NCBI RefSeq assembly: GCF_003987855.1
Contig: NZ_RXIZ01000015.1
Coordinates: forward strand, 445,006-482,049
DNA: 37,044 bases
From: Hyphomicrobium sp.
GTDB taxonomy: Bacteria; Pseudomonadota; Alphaproteobacteria; Rhizobiales; Hyphomicrobiaceae
Direction: 5' to 3'
The notes beneath the pieces were generated by a model, which did no database searches, was not told the origin of the DNA, and saw only the letters and a list, made by a program, of their open reading frames with translations. Shown piece by piece: positions 33,053 to 37,044 of this stretch. The first letter of the stretch is position 1, and the number at the start of each line of letters is the position of its first letter. The position numbers and the translations under genes were made by a program.

Positions 33053-33062
33053 ATAATCGTCT

Positions 33063-33070
33063 AGAGTTAG
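33063..33070. repeat. Right copy of 8-bp target-site duplication
   Basis: AGAGTTAG, matching 30785-30792. Confidence 0.6.
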
Positions 33071-33252
33071 GTCTTCCGCTTCGTTCATTGGCGGTGCAGG
33101 GACACTGCGCTAAGACGGCTTTGATTTTCTCGCGCCACATACCGGGGCCAACATGCGAGAGAGTAGAGTGGAACGTTATTCACGGGCCTGGAGTGGGCGT
33201 AATAGGTCCGGGGCAGCAAACACCATAGGGCGCGTAAGCGATTTGGAGGAAC

Positions 33253-33849
33253 ATGATGTCGGTCACTTCGACCAAGGCGGCGATGCGCTTGATCATCGGA
33301 GGTTTGAGTGTTTTCGGCGCCGTCACGTTTGCGAGTGCCGATGATGCGCCTCCGCCGGCTAAGGCTCCTGCCGCTCAGGGCGAGGCTGCGCCCGCCGCCA
33401 ACGCATCCGCAGCGGAGGACGTGAAGCAGATCAAGCTCACGGACGATCAAGTCACACATTTCATCGCTGCACAGTCTGACCTGGCGGCGATTGCGAGCAA
33501 GATTCAAGCCGCCGGCGACAAGCCCGACCCCGCACTCCAGTCCGAACTTGAAACCATCGCCAAGAAGCACGGCTTTAACACCTTTGCCGAACTCGACGAT
33601 GTCGCCGCCAACATCTCGATCGTTATGGCGGGCCTCGATTCCGGCACTGGCAACTTCGTGGATCCCGTCGATGCGCTTAAAAAGGAGCGCGAGGAAGTTC
33701 AAAAGGACACCAGCATCCCCGAAGCTGACAAGAAGCAGCTCCTTGATGAACTCAATGAAGCGATCGGCACGACCCCGCGTCTTCAATTCAAAGAGAACGT
33801 CGACGTCGTGAAGGCGCATCGCGCGGAAATCGAGAAGGCGCTGCAATAG
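33253..33849 (+). CDS. Secreted hypothetical protein
   Basis: 198 residues. A signal peptide (AAMRLIIGGLSVFGAVTFASADD) predicts cleavage after ASA. An Ala/Pro-rich linker (DDAPPPAKAPAAQGEAAPAANAS) follows. The rest is a helical domain (about 60-195) containing FIAAQSDLAAIASKI, IAKKHGFNTFAELDDVAANI and DKKQLLDELNEAI. It is reminiscent of DUF4168-like periplasmic proteins, but I am not certain of the family. GGAGG lies 5 nt before the first ATG. A gap of 24 bp separates its stop from the enoyl-CoA hydratase start at 33874, so co-transcription is possible. Confidence 0.85.
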   Translation: MMSVTSTKAAMRLIIGGLSVFGAVTFASADDAPPPAKAPAAQGEAAPAANASAAEDVKQIKLTDDQVTHFIAAQSDLAAIASKIQAAGDKPDPALQSELETIAKKHGFNTFAELDDVAANISIVMAGLDSGTGNFVDPVDALKKEREEVQKDTSIPEADKKQLLDELNEAIGTTPRLQFKENVDVVKAHRAEIEKALQ

Positions 33850-33873
33850 CTGGCAAGTTTGCGGGGCCCAGTC

Positions 33874-34686
33874 ATGCAGGATTTATCGCCCGTTTCGGAA
33901 TTGGTTTCATCTGAAACGCTGGGTCCCGGCATCGTCCGTCTGACGCTTAATCGGCCGCAAGCTCGCAACGCGTTGTCCCTGGCCCTCATCAGCGATCTTC
34001 ATGAAAAGATCGAACGCTTTGGCGGCGATGCAAACGTCGCGTCGATCATCCTCAGCGCGGCCGGAAGTGTCTATTCTTCCGGTCACGATTTGAAAGAACT
34101 GACCGCGCATCGCGGCGACGCCGACGGTGGTGAAGCGTTCTTTCGCGAAACGATGGCCGCTTGCTCCGCGATGATGCAAGCGATCATAGCCTGTCCCAAG
34201 CCTGTTATTGCGGCCGTCGAAGGTCGTGCGACCGCTGCGGGGTGTCAGCTCGTTGCGACCTGCGATCTGGCGGTGACAGCCGACACAGCCGACTTCGCCA
34301 CGCCTGGAGTGAACATCGGGCTCTTCTGTTCGACGCCGATGGTCGCGCTCTCCCGCAACGTTTCCCGCAAGCGCGCGATGGAAATGCTTCTGCTCGGCGA
34401 GGCGTTGTCCGCGGCGGACGCACAGAGCTATGGCCTCGTCAATAGGGTGGTGCCAGCCGGTAAAGTGATGGACGAGGCGCTGGGTATGGCGAAGATCATC
34501 GCCGAAAAATCAAAAGCGACGATCACCATTGGCAAGGCCGCATTCTATCGGCAGGCCGAGTTGCCGCTTGCTGAAGCTTATGATTATGCCAGCGAAGTGA
34601 TGGTGAAAAACATGATGGCCGCCGACGCCGAAGAAGGCATCTGTGCGTTCATTGAGAAGCGTCGCCCCGATTGGAAAGACCGCTGA
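33874..34686 (+). CDS. Enoyl-CoA hydratase/isomerase family protein
   Basis: 270 residues from ATG 33874. A crotonase-fold protein: VRLTLNRPQARNALSLALI, the oxyanion-hole segments AGSVYSSGHDLKEL and AAVEGRATAAGCQLVATCDLAV, and LLLGEALSAADAQSYGLVNRVV. The second catalytic Glu position of classical hydratases appears as NIGLFCSTPMVALSRN, a pattern shared with ECHDC3-like proteins, so dehydratase activity is not assured. A TTG at 33859 would add five residues. It is followed immediately by a VOC protein and a CoA-binding protein, forming a three-gene operon. Confidence 0.93.
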   Translation: MQDLSPVSELVSSETLGPGIVRLTLNRPQARNALSLALISDLHEKIERFGGDANVASIILSAAGSVYSSGHDLKELTAHRGDADGGEAFFRETMAACSAMMQAIIACPKPVIAAVEGRATAAGCQLVATCDLAVTADTADFATPGVNIGLFCSTPMVALSRNVSRKRAMEMLLLGEALSAADAQSYGLVNRVVPAGKVMDEALGMAKIIAEKSKATITIGKAAFYRQAELPLAEAYDYASEVMVKNMMAADAEEGICAFIEKRRPDWKDR

Positions 34687-34687
34687 C

Positions 34688-35122
34688 GTGGAACCGCGCA
34701 TCTCCTTCATCACGCTCGGAGTGGCGGAGATCGCCAAAGCTCGAGCCTTCTACGAGGCGCTCGGACTGAAGGCCTCGTCGGCCAGCAACGACAGTGTTGC
34801 TTTTTTCAGCGTCGGCGGCATCGTCCTCTCGCTTTTCGGACGCGATGCACTTGCCGCTGATGCTGGTGTGCAGCCCGGCGAAACGAGCTTCGCGGGCGTG
34901 ACGCTTGCACACAATGTAAATTCGGAGTCTGAAGTCGACGAAGTGCTGAGGGAAGCCGTCGCCGCGGGAGCGAAGTTGCTGAAGAAGGGGCAGCCGACGT
35001 TTTGGGGCGGCTATGCTGGCTATTTCGCCGACCCGGACGGCCACCTCTGGGAGGTCGCCTTCAATCCCTTCATGCCGCTCGATGCGGAAGGCCGTGTCAC
35101 ACTGCCGGAGCCAACGGAATGA
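34688..35122 (+). CDS. VOC-superfamily (glyoxalase/bleomycin-resistance-like) protein
   Basis: 144 residues from GTG 34688, one base after the hydratase stop. The beta-alpha-beta-beta-beta modules start with RISFITLGVAEIAKARAFYEALGLK, and the second ends GYAGYFADPDGHLWEVAFNP, which carries the usual metal-binding Glu. A frame opening at 34643 lies inside the hydratase and gives no similarity. The substrate is unknown; VOC members isomerise or cleave varied small molecules. It is coupled to the next gene by an ATGA overlap. Confidence 0.9.
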   Translation: MEPRISFITLGVAEIAKARAFYEALGLKASSASNDSVAFFSVGGIVLSLFGRDALAADAGVQPGETSFAGVTLAHNVNSESEVDEVLREAVAAGAKLLKKGQPTFWGGYAGYFADPDGHLWEVAFNPFMPLDAEGRVTLPEPTE

Positions 35123-35556
35123 GCATTGATGGCGTGACCGACAGCGAAATCCAATCCATCCTCACGCGCTTGAAGACGTTTGCCGTTATCGGCGCGTCGC
35201 CTAAGCCCGAGAGGCCGAGTTACGGCGTTATGGCTTTCCTCATCGCCCGAGGTTTCACGGTAAAGCCGGTCAACCCTGGGATCGCCGGAAAAACCATTCT
35301 CGACCAGTTGGTCTACGCTAGCCTCGCGGACGTGCCGCCGCCAGTGGACGTGGTCGATGTCTTCCGGGCATCCGATGCCGTCCCGGAAATAGTCCGTGAA
35401 GCGATCGCCCACAAAGACCGGCTCGGGATCAAAGTCATTTGGATGCAACTCGGCGTCATCAATGAGGACGCGGCCTCCGAAGCGAGGGCGGCCGGACTTA
35501 CGGTCGTTATGGACCGCTGCCCCAAGATCGAGTTCGCCCGGCTCATGCGGGGCTGA
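35119..35556 (+). CDS. CoA-binding domain protein (YccU-like)
   Basis: 145 residues from ATG 35119, overlapping the VOC stop. The Rossmann-type CoA-binding motif FAVIGASPKPERPSYGVMAFL and VKPVNPG are near the start, followed by DVVDVFRASDAVPEIV, IWMQLGVINEDAASEARAAG and VVMDRCPKIEF. Proteins of this small family bind CoA but their reaction is not established. Last gene of the hydratase-VOC-CoA-binding operon. Confidence 0.93.
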   Translation: MSIDGVTDSEIQSILTRLKTFAVIGASPKPERPSYGVMAFLIARGFTVKPVNPGIAGKTILDQLVYASLADVPPPVDVVDVFRASDAVPEIVREAIAHKDRLGIKVIWMQLGVINEDAASEARAAGLTVVMDRCPKIEFARLMRG

Positions 35557-35775
35557 TCAGATAGGTGACTTTTCGCGGATTCGCCAAAAGCCTCCCCCGC
35601 GTCATCCTGACGTCCTAAATCTTGCCAACGGAAATGCCCATTTAATCGCGTTAGCGGATTTCGTTGAACCTCGCTGTTACCTGGGGAACATTCAGAAGAC
35701 GGTCGAGGTAGGAGACTTTGCGTTCCCCAAGTAAATGGGGCATATGCCTCTACAGATCCCCGGAGCGATTAACCG

Positions 35776-36417
35776 ATGAAGTCGGGTGCCTTGACGTCTG
35801 TGAAACTGCCAGCCGATTGGTCGGTCGAGACCATTCTTCCCATCGATTTCCAGGGCAAGGAACTGATGCTGGAAGCGCACGCCTATCAAGGCGAGAGCGA
35901 AGAAGAGCAGATCCTGGTGCTCATCCATCGCGAGCCGGGTGCGGTGAACGGCTCCGCGCCGACGCCGGTCGTGCGCGTCCACTCCGGCTGCGTTACCGGC
36001 GACATCTTTCACTCTCTCCGCTGCGACTGCTATCAGCAACTCCAGGCGGCGCTGAAGATCATCACTGAGGTTCCGTACGGTGCGATCGTCTATGTGCCGT
36101 ATCACGAGGGCCGCGGCATTGGTCTCTTCAAGAAGATTCAGGCCTATGCGCTCCAGGATCAGGGCTTCGACACGGTCGAGGCCAACATCGAGGTCGGTGC
36201 GCCGATCGACAGCCGAGACTATGCCTTGACCGCGCGCGTCCTCCGCGACCTTGGCATGCAAGAGATCAAGCTGCTGTCGAACAATCCGGCGAAAGAGCAG
36301 GCGCTGAAGCAGAACGGCGTCCGTGTCGCGGAGCGTCTGCCGCTCGTCTCGGCTCCGAACAAGTTCAACCAGCGCTATCTGGAAACCAAGCGCGCGCGCA
36401 TGGCGCACAAGCTCTAA
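35776..36417 (+). CDS. ribA: GTP cyclohydrolase II RibA
   Basis: 213 residues. It opens GTP to 2,5-diamino-6-ribosylamino-4(3H)-pyrimidinone 5'-phosphate, the first step of riboflavin synthesis. Zinc ligands are Cys72, Cys83 and Cys85 in VHSGCVTGDIFHSLRCDC. The EGRGIGL motif follows at about 119-125, then the LTARVLRDLGMQEIKLLSNNPAK block. It is monofunctional, with no RibB domain. The 219-bp region upstream contains no FMN-riboswitch motif that I can see, only a small CCCC/GGGG dyad near 35730. Confidence 0.97.
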   Translation: MKSGALTSVKLPADWSVETILPIDFQGKELMLEAHAYQGESEEEQILVLIHREPGAVNGSAPTPVVRVHSGCVTGDIFHSLRCDCYQQLQAALKIITEVPYGAIVYVPYHEGRGIGLFKKIQAYALQDQGFDTVEANIEVGAPIDSRDYALTARVLRDLGMQEIKLLSNNPAKEQALKQNGVRVAERLPLVSAPNKFNQRYLETKRARMAHKL

Positions 36418-36474
36418 CTGTTTGGCGGGGTCGACACTCCGAAGGTCGCGAAGCGAAGGCGGTACAGCCGAGGA

Positions 36475-37044
36475 TCAGGCCACCGGTTCGCGGGGCTTCT
36501 CGGTTGTCTTCGGCACGGTAAATCCACCTTCCGCGACCAGACGAGAGAAGAGGCCGCCGCGTTCCTCGAGCTCGGTAAACTGCCCGTGTTCGACAATCTT
36601 TCCCTGTTCAAGCACGAAGATCTGGTCGGCGTCCGCAACCGTGGACAGTCGGTGCGCAATAACGAACGTCGTGCGTCCCGCGCGCAGCGTATCGAGCGCG
36701 CGCTTGATCTTGGCTTCCGTTTCAGAATCGAGCGCGCTCGTCGCTTCGTCGAGGATCAGGATCGGCGCATCCTTTAATATAGCCCGCGCGATCGCGATGC
36801 GCTGGCGCTCGCCCCCTGAAAGCGCAAGCCCGCGCTCGCCGATCAGGAAGTCATACCCGCCCGGCTTGCGCATGATGAAGTCGTGCGCTTCCGCGAGCCT
36901 GCTCGCGTGCTCGACCTCAGCATCCGTCGCGCCAGGTTTGCCGATCCGGATATTCTCGCCGATCGAACGATTGAAAAGTCCCGCATCCTGAAACACGACC
37001 GCGATGTTGTTGCGAAGCGACTCGATCGTCACGTTCGCGATATC
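36475..37044 (-). CDS. ndvA: Cyclic beta-glucan ABC exporter, NdvA-like, C-terminal part
   Basis: The gene runs off the right edge; 189 C-terminal residues are visible. They cover the second half of the nucleotide-binding domain: [19 protein letters not shown] (Q-loop), signature [16 protein letters not shown], Walker [13 protein letters not shown] and the H-loop IAHRLST, with all catalytic residues present. The Q-loop wording and overall sequence match NdvA/ChvA exporters of cyclic beta-1,2-glucan, which act in osmotic adaptation of rhizobia and relatives. Walker A is outside the window. The substrate assignment rests on similarity only. Confidence 0.85.
   Translation of the reverse strand, partial: DIANVTIESLRNNIAVVFQDAGLFNRSIGENIRIGKPGATDAEVEHASRLAEAHDFIMRKPGGYDFLIGERGLALSGGERQRIAIARAILKDAPILILDEATSALDSETEAKIKRALDTLRAGRTTFVIAHRLSTVADADQIFVLEQGKIVEHGQFTELEERGGLFSRLVAEGGFTVPKTTEKPREPVA

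Larger units (their letters stand above)
30793..33062. mobile_element. IS1595/ISXO2-like element with passenger genes (about 2.27 kb)
   Basis: Matching ends CGGCTTGACAAACCC (30801-30815) and its exact complement (33038-33052) enclose an ISXO2-type transposase and four other genes. The outer few bases also match imperfectly (GATTGT against GATTAT). AGAGTTAG direct repeats flank the whole at 30785-30792 and 33063-33070. The outer limits are uncertain by about 2 bp because the end repeats are offset relative to the duplications. The transposase, the HEPN gene and its partner run in one direction from a promoter in the right end. IS1595-family elements with passenger genes are known. Confidence 0.8.

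Noticed and set aside
35557-35775. Possible FMN riboswitch before ribA
   Set aside because: I find none of the conserved RFN-element core words; only a small CCCC/GGGG dyad is present.

Overview
The window looks like chromosome of an alphaproteobacterium of the order Hyphomicrobiales, possibly a Hyphomicrobium-like methylotroph. The grounds are the PhyR-NepR-EcfG general stress response cluster, HWE-type histidine kinases, an NdvA-type cyclic beta-glucan exporter, a DUF2842 membrane protein and a GC-rich coding style. The genus is an inference. No rRNA, tRNA or CRISPR array was found.

Layout. 1-1500: tail of an alpha/beta hydrolase, then an msrB-msrA methionine sulfoxide repair operon with a terminator. 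1947-4791: a WaaE-like glycosyltransferase and an MsbA-like ABC exporter, probably for envelope glycolipid. 4797-9001 (minus): a compact operon otsA - ROK sugar kinase - PfkB kinase - otsB for trehalose synthesis. 9170-14301: a membrane HWE kinase, a GH15 glucoamylase/trehalase-like hydrolase and a REC-PAS-HWE-REC hybrid kinase. 14313-20009: a 1898-residue cytosolic hybrid kinase with nine tandem 92-residue HAMP units, GAF, HisKA, HATPase and three receiver domains. 20238-22062: ecfG and nepR (minus) diverging from phyR (plus). 22196-24817: a secreted SRPBCC-like protein, a strong terminator and a MoxXY-like two-component pair. 25231-30594: housekeeping and envelope genes (a degenerate BY-kinase-like membrane protein, DUF2842, ctaA, argC, terC, rpsI, rplM). 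About 30793-33062: an IS1595/ISXO2-like mobile element with passenger genes, including a HEPN protein and an unknown partner. 33253-37044: a secreted protein, an enoyl-CoA hydratase - VOC - CoA-binding protein operon, ribA, and the 3' part of an NdvA-like exporter.

How it fits together. GGAAC-N16/17-CGTT motifs, the EcfG promoter consensus, occur in the phyR/nepR divergent region, directly upstream of the giant kinase, and in a weaker form upstream of otsA. This suggests one stress module: HWE kinases phosphorylate PhyR, PhyR sequesters NepR, EcfG is released, and its targets include the multi-HAMP kinase operon and trehalose synthesis. The least explained parts are the passenger-carrying transposon with its HEPN pair, the nine-unit HAMP array, whose repeats are conserved in protein but diverged in DNA, and the P-loop-less BY-kinase relative.
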